This document shows positions 43,504 to 51,889 of a DNA stretch of 64,000 nt, piece by piece. The DNA comes from Chryseobacterium soldanellicola. Its GTDB lineage: Bacteria > Bacteroidota > Bacteroidia > Flavobacteriales > Weeksellaceae. How positions within the stretch are numbered: position 1 is the first letter of the stretch; every line of letters starts with the position of its first letter. A program made the position numbers and the translations under genes. The DNA lies in NCBI RefSeq assembly GCF_900100115.1, contig NZ_FNKL01000004.1, positions 806,001 through 870,000 of the forward strand. The letters are read 5' to 3'. The notes under the pieces are model-generated. The model made no database searches and was not told where the DNA came from. It worked only from the letters and a program-made list of their open reading frames with translations.

Positions 43504-44106
43504 ATGGACGAAAAACAACCTTCATTTATCTATAAAATTTCAAAAGTAATATCTGATTTTTTTAATCCTCTTATTTCTCTGTTTATATTTTTCGTTTATA
43601 TGAGCGTTCGGGAATATTCCTTAAAAGATGCCCTGTTATATTTCCTTCCTATATTGGTAATCGTCATCGCCCCTGTTATTTCCTGGATTGTCTGGAATGT
43701 AAAAACCGGCAGATATACGAATATGGACGTCTCTAATCGTGTTCAGAGAAAGACTTTATATATATTTATTGCGGCTTGTGTAATCGCTTACATTGCTTAT
43801 AATTATTTCAAAAACGGATATATTGATTTTGTGATGCTGTTTATTCTGATTTTGCTTTTCGCATTACAGATCAGCAATTTTTTTATCAAAAGCTCGATGC
43901 ATACAGCATTTAATATATTTGTAGCAGCGTTATTTTTTGTCTTAAGTGTAAAAATGGGAATTTTCTGGCTGGGAATAGCAATTTTAGTAGGAATTACGAG
44001 AATTATCCTGAAAAGACACACTGTACAGGAAGTTTTTATGGGTGCAGGAATAGCATTTGTGGTATCTTTTCTTTATCTTTATTGCAACATACAATTTCAA
44101 CATTAA
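43504..44106 (+). CDS. Divergent PAP2-like integral membrane protein
   Basis: 200 residues with five to six hydrophobic segments. Weak PAP2 phosphatase echoes are visible: SNRVQRKTLY near residue 77, KSSMHTAFN near 129, and RIILKRHTVQEVFMG near 160 in place of SRxxxxxHxxxD. The catalytic set is incomplete or changed, so enzymatic activity is uncertain. It starts a plus-strand pair with a BlaI-like regulator (9-bp gap), so both may be cotranscribed. A TATATTTA box lies about 20 bp upstream. Confidence 0.65.
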   Translation: MDEKQPSFIYKISKVISDFFNPLISLFIFFVYMSVREYSLKDALLYFLPILVIVIAPVISWIVWNVKTGRYTNMDVSNRVQRKTLYIFIAACVIAYIAYNYFKNGYIDFVMLFILILLFALQISNFFIKSSMHTAFNIFVAALFFVLSVKMGIFWLGIAILVGITRIILKRHTVQEVFMGAGIAFVVSFLYLYCNIQFQH

Positions 44107-44115
44107 GAGTATTAT

Positions 44116-44565
44116 ATGAAAATAAATCATCTTACATCTGCGGAAGAAAATTTAATGAAACAATTCTGGAAGCTGGAAACCTTTTATTTAAAGGATGTTA
44201 TGGAAAAGCATCCTGAGCCGAAACCACATCAAAATACAGTTTCAACTTACTTAAAAATATTGGTTGAAAAAGGATATTTATCTACTGAAAAAGAAGGCAG
44301 AATTTTCAAATATAAAGTATTGGTTCCTTATGAAGAGTATAAAAAATTCTTATTAAAAGAGTTTTCAGTTAATTTTTTGAACAATTCAGGAAAGGAGATT
44401 TTAGAATTTTTATTTACTGAAAATATAATTTCAAAGGATGATTTGCAGGAATTCGCCGATCTTAAACCTGCAAAAGCAAAAGAACCGAAACTGGAATATG
44501 CTAATGAAATTTTAAATCCCAAGAAAGATAAAAAAATCAAGGACAAAAAGAAAAAGAAGAAATAA
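44116..44565 (+). CDS. BlaI/MecI-family repressor
   Basis: 149 residues. The N-terminal winged HTH is LTSAEENLMKQFWKLETFYL then TVSTYLKILVEKGYLSTEKEG (about residues 5-62), typical of BlaI/MecI/CopY. The dimerisation region ends near 115. The C-terminus is an unusual Lys-rich tail (KKDKKIKDKKKKKK). No BlaR1-type sensor protease gene is adjacent, so how it is inactivated is unclear. The upstream PAP2-like membrane protein is a possible target or partner. Confidence 0.85.
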   Translation: MKINHLTSAEENLMKQFWKLETFYLKDVMEKHPEPKPHQNTVSTYLKILVEKGYLSTEKEGRIFKYKVLVPYEEYKKFLLKEFSVNFLNNSGKEILEFLFTENIISKDDLQEFADLKPAKAKEPKLEYANEILNPKKDKKIKDKKKKKK

Positions 44566-44583
44566 TTTTAACTATAAGACATA

Positions 44584-44614
44584 AAAAAAGCGGCTCAAAA
44601 GCCGCTTATATTTT
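44584..44614 (-). terminator. Terminator of the RRM gene, possibly bidirectional
   Basis: AAAGCGGCT pairs with AGCCGCTT across CAAA, flanked by A and T runs. It lies between the convergent BlaI-like and RRM genes and can serve both. Confidence 0.85.
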
Positions 44615-45004
44615 TTACCAACGTTTTCCACCGCCGCCATTTCCACCACGGCTGTTTCCACCTCCGTAGCTTCCACCGCCTCCGCCGTTTCCACCTCTGT
44701 TGTTTCCATAACCTCCGCCGTTTCCACCGCTTCTGTTGTTATCAAAACTTCTTCTTGGTTTCTCTTCTCTTGGCTTAGCCTCAGAAACGTTAAGTTCTTT
44801 TCCATTAAATTCTTTCCCGTTTAGAGCTTCGATAGCTTGTTGACCTTCTTCGTCACCCATTTCTACGAAACCAAAACCTCTAGAGCGACCAGTTTCTCTG
44901 TCTGTTACAATTTTAGCAGATGCTACATCGCCAAATTCAGCAAATAAATCGTGCAACTCATATTCTTTAGTTGCGTAATTGATGTTTGAAACAAAAATGT
45001 TCAT
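44615..45004 (-). CDS. RRM-domain RNA-binding protein with Gly-rich tail
   Basis: 129 residues. A single RRM fills residues 1-80, with RNP2 NIFVSNINY at the N-terminus and RNP1 RGFGFVEM near residue 43. The C-terminal 40 residues are Gly/Asn/Arg-rich repeats (GGGYGNNRGG type) resembling RGG tails. Such proteins in Bacteroidota are RNA chaperone-like and often cold-induced; binding targets are unknown. The upstream 280 bp hold a small ORF in the opposite direction and otherwise AT-rich DNA. Confidence 0.92.
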   Translation of the reverse strand: MNIFVSNINYATKEYELHDLFAEFGDVASAKIVTDRETGRSRGFGFVEMGDEEGQQAIEALNGKEFNGKELNVSEAKPREEKPRRSFDNNRSGGNGGGYGNNRGGNGGGGGSYGGGNSRGGNGGGGKRW

Positions 45005-45096
45005 TTTAAATAAAAATTAAAAATTAATAAAAATTTGGTATATAAAAGAAAAACAACATAAAGTCAATGAACAAATATTGATTCCAAATATAACTG

Positions 45097-45219
45097 ATGC
45101 AAGATACGATTAAAAAATTTATATCAAAACATTTTTTAGTTTATTTTATTCCTTTACTAAGATTTTTCGGAATTAAGTTTTTCAAACACTACAGAAACAT
45201 TTACTACGAAAGGTTTTAA
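45097..45219 (+). CDS. Candidate 40-residue basic hydrophobic protein
   Basis: ATG at 45097, TAA at 45217-45219. The peptide alternates aromatic/hydrophobic and Lys/Arg residues (starts MQDTIKKFISKHFLVYFIPL, ends YRNIYYERF). It lies in the divergent region between the RRM and thioesterase genes. No clear promoter or terminator is attached, so it may be a chance frame. Confidence 0.3.
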   Translation: MQDTIKKFISKHFLVYFIPLLRFFGIKFFKHYRNIYYERF

Positions 45220-45288
45220 GCTCGGTTTTCATCATAAAATCAATTGAGAAAATAAATAATCCGTTTAAGATAAGTAAATCTCATTCTG

Positions 45289-45319
45289 TTGAAAAAGCCA
45301 GTTTTTAACACTAAATTTG
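45289..45319 (+). promoter_or_regulatory. Canonical Bacteroidota promoter of the thioesterase-AraC operon
   Basis: TTG at 45289-45291 and TAAATTTG at 45312-45319 are separated by 20 bp, a full match to the TTG-N17-23-TAnnTTTG pattern. It places the transcript start near 45325 and so favours the ATG at 45340 over the upstream Met codon at 45322. Confidence 0.75.
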
Positions 45320-45339
45320 TCATGCAAAAAAATAAAAGC

Positions 45340-45735
45340 ATGAATTATCACACCAGAAAATGGGTAAAGCCTGAAGATTTAAATCCCAATCATTCACTTT
45401 TCGGAGGAAGATTATTGCAATGGATCGATGAGGAAGCTGCGCTTTATGCCATTATTCAATTGGAAAACACAAAAGTTGTCACCAAATTTATTTCTGAAAT
45501 CAATTTCGTAAGTTCTGCAAAACAGGGAGATATCGTCGAGATCGGAATTGAAGTTTCTGCGTTCGGATCCACTTCTATCACCTTAAAATGTGAAGTGAGA
45601 AACAAAATGACCCATCAGACGATCATCACCGTTGATAAAATTGTGATGGTAAATCTTGGAGAAGACGGAAATCCTGTAGCTCACGGCAAAACTAAGGTCG
45701 AATTTGTAAAAGACAGATTAAACAATCAATTATGA
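45340..45735 (+). CDS. Hotdog-fold acyl-CoA thioesterase (YciA-like)
   Basis: 131 residues from the ATG at 45340, chosen because the promoter's predicted start lies at about 45325 and an A-rich stretch precedes this ATG. The hotdog signature is visible as NPNHSLFGGRLLQWIDEEAA (residues about 12-31), followed by FVSSAKQGDIVEIGIEV. It hydrolyses acyl-CoA thioesters; chain-length preference is unknown. Its stop overlaps the next gene's start (ATGA), so thioesterase and regulator are coupled. Confidence 0.85.
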   Translation: MNYHTRKWVKPEDLNPNHSLFGGRLLQWIDEEAALYAIIQLENTKVVTKFISEINFVSSAKQGDIVEIGIEVSAFGSTSITLKCEVRNKMTHQTIITVDKIVMVNLGEDGNPVAHGKTKVEFVKDRLNNQL

Positions 45736-46292
45736 AAATTTTCATAAAAAATATGGTTTGTGGAAGGTGTATTTCTGCTGTTGAGACAATTTTTAATGAC
45801 GCTAATATTAAGATTAAAGCAATTAATCTCGGCGAAGTTGAAACCGAGTCTGAAATCCCGGAAAACGACTTAGCCTCTCTTGAAAAAAAATTATTGAAAA
45901 CTGGATTTGAAAGAATAAAAGACTCCGCACATCAGCTTATAGAGAAAATTAAAAACTTGATCATTATTAAAATAAGCGAACTGGATATTGATGAAAATTT
46001 TCTTTTATCTGAATTTTTAAGCTCAAAACTTCATAAAGATTACAGCGCGCTTTCAAAAACTTTTTCACAAAACGAAAATATTACATTAGAACAGTTCTTT
46101 ATCCTTCAAAAAATTGAAAAAGTAAAAGAGCTTCTTTTATATAATGAATTTACTCTAACGGAAATCGCCGGAAAGCTAGGCTACAAAAGCGTTCAGCATC
46201 TATCATCACAATTCCGGAACAGCACAGGTTTCACTCCTACCGAATTTAAAAAACTGAAAATTCACAGTAGAAAAGCTTTGGATCAAATCTGA
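45732..46292 (+). CDS. AraC-type regulator with N-terminal CxxC metal-binding-like domain
   Basis: 186 residues. The N-terminal 65 residues look like a degenerate heavy-metal-associated domain, MKIFIKNMVCGRC, with a CxxC at Cys10 and Cys13. The C-terminal part (about 110-180) is an AraC double HTH, ending KLGYKSVQHLSSQFRNSTGF. It is coupled by a 4-bp overlap to the thioesterase gene and lies 237 bp upstream of a copper ATPase gene, so a copper-sensing activator is a likely role. Binding of metal by the two cysteines is inference. Confidence 0.82.
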   Translation: MKIFIKNMVCGRCISAVETIFNDANIKIKAINLGEVETESEIPENDLASLEKKLLKTGFERIKDSAHQLIEKIKNLIIIKISELDIDENFLLSEFLSSKLHKDYSALSKTFSQNENITLEQFFILQKIEKVKELLLYNEFTLTEIAGKLGYKSVQHLSSQFRNSTGFTPTEFKKLKIHSRKALDQI

Positions 46293-46449
46293 GTTTGAGA
46301 GTTGTAGTGTTTGAGAGTTTTTTGAGTTTTAATAATTATACCTATAATATTTAACAACATAAAAATCTGCGTAAAAAGCAAAACCTTTATACTCTGGAAC
46401 GCTCCTACCCTCAAACCCTAATACACTCCCACTCAAAACCTCTCAAACT
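46291..46449. repeat. GTTTGAGAG hairpin repeat between regulator and copper ATPase genes
   Basis: AGTTTGAGAG (46292-46301) pairs with CTCTCAAACT (46440-46449), a perfect 10-bp stem. The left arm is followed by gtgtttgagag and a loop rich in ctcaaaccc-type words. The left arm overlaps the last base of the regulator's stop codon. It has no ORF. Confidence 0.7.
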
Positions 46450-46529
46450 AAATTCTATAAACATTATCCTTAAATTTATAACAACCTTACACTTTCATTT
46501 TGGAAATTTGTAGTATAAATTAAAGGATC

Positions 46530-49355
46530 ATGCAACAACAATATAAAATTCTGGGAATGACCTGCTCCGGCTGTCAGAAAAAAATTTCAGAAAAACTCAA
46601 TATTATAGAAGGAATTACAGCTGACATCAATCTCGAAAACAGCACTGCAACAATAACTTCCGACCGGCCGATCGAACTTGCAACTTTAAATAAAGCTTTA
46701 GAAGAGATCGGAAACTACAAGCTTGAAGATCCCGAAAAAGCCTTTGTAAAGCCACAAGATCGCATTTCGCCGTCTTCAGTTTATTATTGCCCGATGGAAT
46801 GTGAGGGTGATAAAGTTTACTTTCAACAAGGCAAAAGATGTCCGGTTTGTAATATGTATTTGGTTCCGATTGAGGAAAAACACGCTAAAGATCCGAATTA
46901 TAAACCTACTTTTTCTTCAACAAATCTTCCCGAAAATTTTAAAGATAATGTCGGAAAACATTACTGCCCGATGTTCTGTGAAGGTGATAAAATTTATGAT
47001 GAAAAAGGTGATTGCCCGGTTTGTCATATGCATTTGGAGGAAATTACAGAAGATCTGGTTAAAAATTCAACAACACATTCACACGATCATTCTCATCATC
47101 ATCATGAAGCTCCGAAACTTACGGATGAAATGGCTGGAAAATATTATTGCCCGATGTATTGTGAAGGTGATAAAACGTATGACAGCAACGTTGGTTGCCC
47201 TGTTTGCGGAATGGATTTGGTGAAATATCCCGAAAAGAAAATTGCAAAATACACCTGTCCGATGCATCCAGAAATTGTTCGGAACGAACCAGGCGACTGC
47301 CCGATCTGTGGAATGGATCTCGTGAGAATGCCCGAAAAAGATGATCATGAAGAAGACGAAACGTACAATATTTTAAAACGTAAATTCATTATTTCACTGG
47401 CATTTACCATTCCTGTTTTTATTCTTTCGATGGGTGGAATGTTGATAAATTTTCCTTTTTCACATCAGATTCAGGGAGTTATTGAATTGATTTTAACGCT
47501 TCCTGTTTTATTTTATTCAGGATGGTTTTTGATGAAAAGAGGTTGGGTTTCGTTCAAAACCTGGAACTTAAATATGTTCAGTCTGATTGTTTTGGGTGTT
47601 GCAGCAGCATTTATTTTCAGTATTGTTTCTTTGATTTTTCCTGATATTATTCCGCATGAAATTCGTGGTCACAATCATGAAATTCCGTTGTATTTTGAGG
47701 CGGTCTGTGTGATTTTAACGCTTGTCATTTTAGGCCAGTTAATGGAAGCTGCTGCCCACAAAAAAACAGGAAATGCAATTAGAGAATTAATGAGTCTTTC
47801 TCCTGATGAAGCGAATTTGATCATTAATGGTGAAGAAAAAAAAGTTCTCCTTTCGCAAGTGAAAATCGGAGATTTATTAAGAGTAAAACCAGGTGAAAAA
47901 ATTCCTGTCGACGGAAAAATTACAGAAGGAAATTCCATTGTTGACGAAAGTATGATCACGGGAGAACCCATGCCTATTGAGAAAAATATTGACGATAAAG
48001 TAACTTCCGGGACGATCAACGGTAATCAGGTTTTCATCATGAAAGCTGAAAAGGTTGGCGACGAAACTTTGCTTTCTCAAATCATAAAAATGGTCAATGA
48101 AGCGAGCCGAAGCAAAGCGCCCATTCAAAAACTGACGGATAAGGTGTCTAAAGTTTTTGTTCCGACCGTTATTTTGATTGCTGTTCTGACTTTCATTTTA
48201 TGGCAGTTTTTCGGTCCGGAAGGGAAAAAGAGTTTGTTTGCTTTTGTGAATGCTGTTGCAGTTTTAATCGTGGCTTGTCCGTGTGCGTTAGGATTGGCAA
48301 CACCGATGTCTTTGATGGTGGGAATTGGTAAAGGTGCAAAAAACGGTATTTTAATTAAAAACGCCGACGCCCTTGAACAAATGAATAAAGTAAACGTTCT
48401 AATCACTGATAAAACAGGAACTTTAACAGAAGGAAAACCATCAGTTGAACATATCGAAACGATTAATAATAATAAAAATTTGATCTTAAAATTGGCTTTT
48501 TCCTTAAATCAAAATTCAGAACATCCGTTGTCAAATGCAGTTATCAAAAAAGCAAAAAGTGAAAAAATAAATCCGGAAAAAGTAGAAAATTTTGAAAATA
48601 TTTCAGGTAAAGGAGTGAAAGGAAACATCAACGGAAAAACAGTCTATTTGGGTAACGAAAATCTTTTGACATCTCATCAAATTTCAATTCCTTATGTTTT
48701 GAAGCAAAAAGCTATTGAAGTACAGTCAAAAGCCCATACAATCTCTTATATTGCTCAGGATAAAGAAGTTGTAGGCTTTATAAGCTTTACGGATAAAATT
48801 AAAGAAAGTTCAAAAAAAGCTGTTCAGCAATTGCTGGATGAAGGCATTGACATCATCATGATGACCGGAGACAACGAGCATACTGCAAAAGCCGTTGCAG
48901 ACGAATTGGGTATTAAACATTTCAAAGCAAATTGTCTTCCCGAGGATAAATTAAATGAAGTAAAAAAGCTTCAGCAACAAGGCAAAATTGTAGCAATGAC
49001 CGGCGACGGAATCAATGACTCTCCCGCTTTAGCCCAGGCCAATATCGGGATCGCAATGGGAACAGGAACCGATGCCGCCATTGAAAGCGCAGAAATTACT
49101 TTATTAAAAGGCGATATTCTTGGTGTTGCAAAAGCCAAATTATTAAGTGAAAAGCTTCTGAAAAATATTAAGGAAAATCTGTTTTTTGCTTTTATTTATA
49201 ATGTTTTGGGAATTCCGGTTGCGGCAGGATTATTGTATCCTTTTTTTGGAATTCTATTGTCCCCGATGATTGCAGCCGCAGCGATGAGTTTCAGCTCTTT
49301 ATCTGTGATTTTGAATTCATTGCGATTGAATTCGGTTAATTTAGATATAAAATAA
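46530..49355 (+). CDS. copA: Copper-type P1B ATPase with HMA and four heavy-metal-binding motifs
   Basis: 941 residues. The N-terminal HMA motif MTCSGC is at residues 10-15. Four heavy-metal-binding modules follow: three of the pattern YCPMxCEGDK...CPVCxM near residues 87, 149 and 207 and one YTCPMHPEI...CPICGM near 243, with a His-rich spacer (HSHDHSHHHHE) before the third. The pump core has the CPC motif VACPCALGLATP, DKTGTLTEG, the EHPLS loop and TGDGINDSPALAQA. It exports Cu+ or a related soft metal. It follows a CxxC-AraC regulator gene. Confidence 0.94.
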   Translation: MQQQYKILGMTCSGCQKKISEKLNIIEGITADINLENSTATITSDRPIELATLNKALEEIGNYKLEDPEKAFVKPQDRISPSSVYYCPMECEGDKVYFQQGKRCPVCNMYLVPIEEKHAKDPNYKPTFSSTNLPENFKDNVGKHYCPMFCEGDKIYDEKGDCPVCHMHLEEITEDLVKNSTTHSHDHSHHHHEAPKLTDEMAGKYYCPMYCEGDKTYDSNVGCPVCGMDLVKYPEKKIAKYTCPMHPEIVRNEPGDCPICGMDLVRMPEKDDHEEDETYNILKRKFIISLAFTIPVFILSMGGMLINFPFSHQIQGVIELILTLPVLFYSGWFLMKRGWVSFKTWNLNMFSLIVLGVAAAFIFSIVSLIFPDIIPHEIRGHNHEIPLYFEAVCVILTLVILGQLMEAAAHKKTGNAIRELMSLSPDEANLIINGEEKKVLLSQVKIGDLLRVKPGEKIPVDGKITEGNSIVDESMITGEPMPIEKNIDDKVTSGTINGNQVFIMKAEKVGDETLLSQIIKMVNEASRSKAPIQKLTDKVSKVFVPTVILIAVLTFILWQFFGPEGKKSLFAFVNAVAVLIVACPCALGLATPMSLMVGIGKGAKNGILIKNADALEQMNKVNVLITDKTGTLTEGKPSVEHIETINNNKNLILKLAFSLNQNSEHPLSNAVIKKAKSEKINPEKVENFENISGKGVKGNINGKTVYLGNENLLTSHQISIPYVLKQKAIEVQSKAHTISYIAQDKEVVGFISFTDKIKESSKKAVQQLLDEGIDIIMMTGDNEHTAKAVADELGIKHFKANCLPEDKLNEVKKLQQQGKIVAMTGDGINDSPALAQANIGIAMGTGTDAAIESAEITLLKGDILGVAKAKLLSEKLLKNIKENLFFAFIYNVLGIPVAAGLLYPFFGILLSPMIAAAAMSFSSLSVILNSLRLNSVNLDIK

Positions 49356-49360
49356 AAAAT

Positions 49361-50092
49361 ATGAAAAAAGAAAATCTTTATATCGGATGCTCAGGCTTTT
49401 ACAACAATGACTGGAAAGGATCTTTATATCCTGAAGATGCCAAAAGTAAAGACTTTCTGACCTTATATTCTCAGGAATTTAATTCCGTTGAAATCAATTC
49501 TACATTTTACAGAAAGCCAACTGCCAAAACATTGCTGAAATGGGTTGATGAGACGTCTGAAGGTTTTAAATTTTTCATTAAAATTCCAAAAACGATTTCT
49601 CATGAAAAGCGATTGAAAGATTGTAAAGAAGAAATTTCAGAATTTTGCATTCACATTCAATCTCATCTAAAAGAAAAACTTTCAGGGTTTTTGTATCAAT
49701 TTCCGCCATCATTTAAAAATACTCAGGAAAATATTGATTTAATTCTTAATAATCTTGATTTTAATTATTTAAATGTCATAGAATTCCGTCACGAATCCTG
49801 GTGGCGGGATGAAATTTTTAACCTTTTAAAAGAAAATAATTTAATTTTTTCAGGAGTCAGTTTTCCTGGAAATTTGCCGGAAGATGTAATTGTCAATCAC
49901 TCTGATATTTTATATTACCGACTTCATGGTAAACCTGTTCTCTATAAATCAGAATATGCTGAAGAGTTTCTCTCTCAGTTAGCTGAAAAAATTAAAGAAG
50001 AACAAAAGAAAACGTTTATATTTTTCAACAATACCTGGGGAACGGCAGCGATTAAAAATTCACTGTATTTAAAGAAAATTCTGGAAGGTTAA
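49361..50092 (+). CDS. DUF72-family protein
   Basis: 243 residues, TIM-barrel DUF72. IGCSGFYNNDWKGSLYP is at the N-terminus, followed by FNSVEINSTFYRKP near residue 45 and FRHESWW near 148. The family has no established activity. It starts 5 bp after the copA stop, so it is probably cotranscribed, which may be fortuitous. No metal-binding motif was seen. Confidence 0.88.
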   Translation: MKKENLYIGCSGFYNNDWKGSLYPEDAKSKDFLTLYSQEFNSVEINSTFYRKPTAKTLLKWVDETSEGFKFFIKIPKTISHEKRLKDCKEEISEFCIHIQSHLKEKLSGFLYQFPPSFKNTQENIDLILNNLDFNYLNVIEFRHESWWRDEIFNLLKENNLIFSGVSFPGNLPEDVIVNHSDILYYRLHGKPVLYKSEYAEEFLSQLAEKIKEEQKKTFIFFNNTWGTAAIKNSLYLKKILEG

Positions 50093-50218
50093 CTGCTTAA
50101 AAATAAATTTATTAAAAATACCTTAAAAAGTTTAAGTTTAAGGAGAATCGGCATAGATTTTGTTAAGAAATATATAGAAATTTTAACAATTTTTAACAAT
50201 TAAATTCCAATAAACTTT

Positions 50219-51085
50219 ATGACAAAAATTTTTGCAGAAAAGTCTCGAAATAAGACTTTTCTTGGGATGTTTGCAGTGATGAGTGCAACTTCAATTTTAT
50301 TTAACGGCTGCAGCCAGGAAAAAGACAAGAAAGAATCTGAAAAACTGATTCCAAAAAGCCATCCCGTCGCAAAAATAGTCCCCAAAATTGATGATGAAAA
50401 TGTTCCCTCTGACAAAAGAGTTATTTATCTTACTTTCGATGACGGCCCCAATCGCGGAACCGAAAATCTATTGAAAATTTTACATAAAAGAAATGTTTGC
50501 GCCACTGCTTTTTTAGTCGGAAAACACGCCTATGGAAGTAAAAAACAGAAAGATGATCTTAACCTTTTAAGAAAAGATCAGCTGGTTGAACTGGCAAATC
50601 ACAGCTTCTCGCATGCCCACAACAAATACAATGATTTTTACAAAAATCCGCTTGCGGTAGTTCAGGATTTTGATGCTGCAAAAGACAGCTTAAAGCTCTT
50701 TGATAAAATTGCAAGAACTCCCGGAAGAAATATCTGGAGACTCAACAATATTACGGTAACCGACCTGAAAAGTTCTACTGAAGCGGCTAACAGCCTGAAA
50801 AAAGCAGGCTACAAAGTTGTAGGCTGGGATCTTGAATGGAAACCGACTAATAAAATGGCTTTGAAAGGAAATCACGAAGCTATGCTTAAAAGAGTTGACA
50901 GTATTTTCTTCAATGACCTTGAAAAAACTTCAAGACACCTGGTTTTTCTTACTCACGATCAGTATTTAACGGATTCGGATTCTGTGAATGAGCTTGATCT
51001 TTTTATTGAAAAACTTCAGAAAACTAACCGATTTGTTTTCAGAAAAATTTCAGAGTATCCCAAGATTAATGAGGTTTTGAATTAG
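50219..51085 (+). CDS. Polysaccharide deacetylase (NodB-like) lipoprotein
   Basis: 288 residues. The lipobox is LFNGC (Cys31). The catalytic NodB motif TFDDGPNRG is near residue 72, the zinc-binding HSFSHAH near 130, and a later LTHDQY provides the third catalytic region near 242. It would remove N- or O-acetyl groups from envelope polysaccharide or peptidoglycan; the substrate is unknown. It is monocistronic. Confidence 0.88.
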   Translation: MTKIFAEKSRNKTFLGMFAVMSATSILFNGCSQEKDKKESEKLIPKSHPVAKIVPKIDDENVPSDKRVIYLTFDDGPNRGTENLLKILHKRNVCATAFLVGKHAYGSKKQKDDLNLLRKDQLVELANHSFSHAHNKYNDFYKNPLAVVQDFDAAKDSLKLFDKIARTPGRNIWRLNNITVTDLKSSTEAANSLKKAGYKVVGWDLEWKPTNKMALKGNHEAMLKRVDSIFFNDLEKTSRHLVFLTHDQYLTDSDSVNELDLFIEKLQKTNRFVFRKISEYPKINEVLN

Positions 51086-51173
51086 CTTTAAAAATAAGTT
51101 TTCTATCAACAGCTTTTAATTAAAATTTACATTTTACTAGTTTTTTGCTTTTAAAATTCAGAAATTTGCAATT

Positions 51174-51833
51174 ATGGGCATTCAAGAAAATTACAAACAT
51201 ATAAAAAGCCAGCTTCCGGAAAATGTTCAATTGGTTGCTGTTTCAAAAACTCATCCTGTTTCTGCAATTCAAGAAGTCTATGATCTTGGTCAAAAGGTCT
51301 TTGGAGAAAATAAAGTTCAGGAATTAATGGAGAAATATCCTCTGCTTCCGAAAGACATTCAATGGCATCTGATCGGGCATCTGCAAACGAATAAAGTAAA
51401 ATATATCGCTGAATTTATTGACACGATTCAAAGCGTGGATTCCGAAAAATTATTATCTGAAATCAATAAAGAAGCAGGCAAAAACAACCGTACAATTAAA
51501 GTTTTACTTCAAGTAAAAATTGCAGAAGAAGAAAGTAAATTCGGTCTTGAAATTAATGAGGCAAAAGATTTATTTGAAAAATTTATGAATGGTGAATTTC
51601 AGAATGTAGAAATCACGGGCCTGATGGGAATGGCAACTTTTACTGAAGATGAAGATCAGATCAGAAAGGAATTTTTAATTCTAAAAAAGCTTTTTGATGA
51701 ATTAAATCAATTAAAAACTCTAAATACATTATCAATGGGAATGAGCGATGATTTTCCTGTTGCCATTGAATGTGGTGCTAATTCTGTGAGAGTGGGATCA
51801 GCAATTTTTGGAAGGAGAGATTATTCAAAATAG
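51174..51833 (+). CDS. yggS: YggS/PLPBP-family PLP-homeostasis protein
   Basis: 219 residues. The PLP lysine is in VAVSKTHP near residue 24, with FGENKVQE near 43, WHLIGHLQTNK near 63 and the C-terminal MGMSDDFPVAIECGANSVRV motif. These proteins buffer pyridoxal phosphate and lack clear catalysis. The preceding 10-nt gaaatttgca resembles a -7 box that would place the transcript start at the ATG. It is a single gene. Confidence 0.92.
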   Translation: MGIQENYKHIKSQLPENVQLVAVSKTHPVSAIQEVYDLGQKVFGENKVQELMEKYPLLPKDIQWHLIGHLQTNKVKYIAEFIDTIQSVDSEKLLSEINKEAGKNNRTIKVLLQVKIAEEESKFGLEINEAKDLFEKFMNGEFQNVEITGLMGMATFTEDEDQIRKEFLILKKLFDELNQLKTLNTLSMGMSDDFPVAIECGANSVRVGSAIFGRRDYSK

Positions 51834-51850
51834 AAGATTTAGGTACGCTT

Positions 51851-51884
51851 TTTGCTAATAATTCAATCAAAAAATCTAAATTTG
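51851..51884 (+). promoter_or_regulatory. Canonical promoter of the NtrC-like regulator gene
   Basis: TTTG at 51851-51854 and TAAATTTG at 51877-51884 are 22 bp apart. The predicted start is at about 51889-51891 while the ATG is at 51890, so the mRNA would have almost no leader. Confidence 0.7.
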
Positions 51885-51889
51885 CAACT

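Noticed and set aside
44572..44805. 77-residue acidic frame on the minus strand within the RRM gene
   Set aside because: It is an alternate frame of the Gly-rich repeat region, rich in EVAETTE-like repeats generated by the repeated codons.
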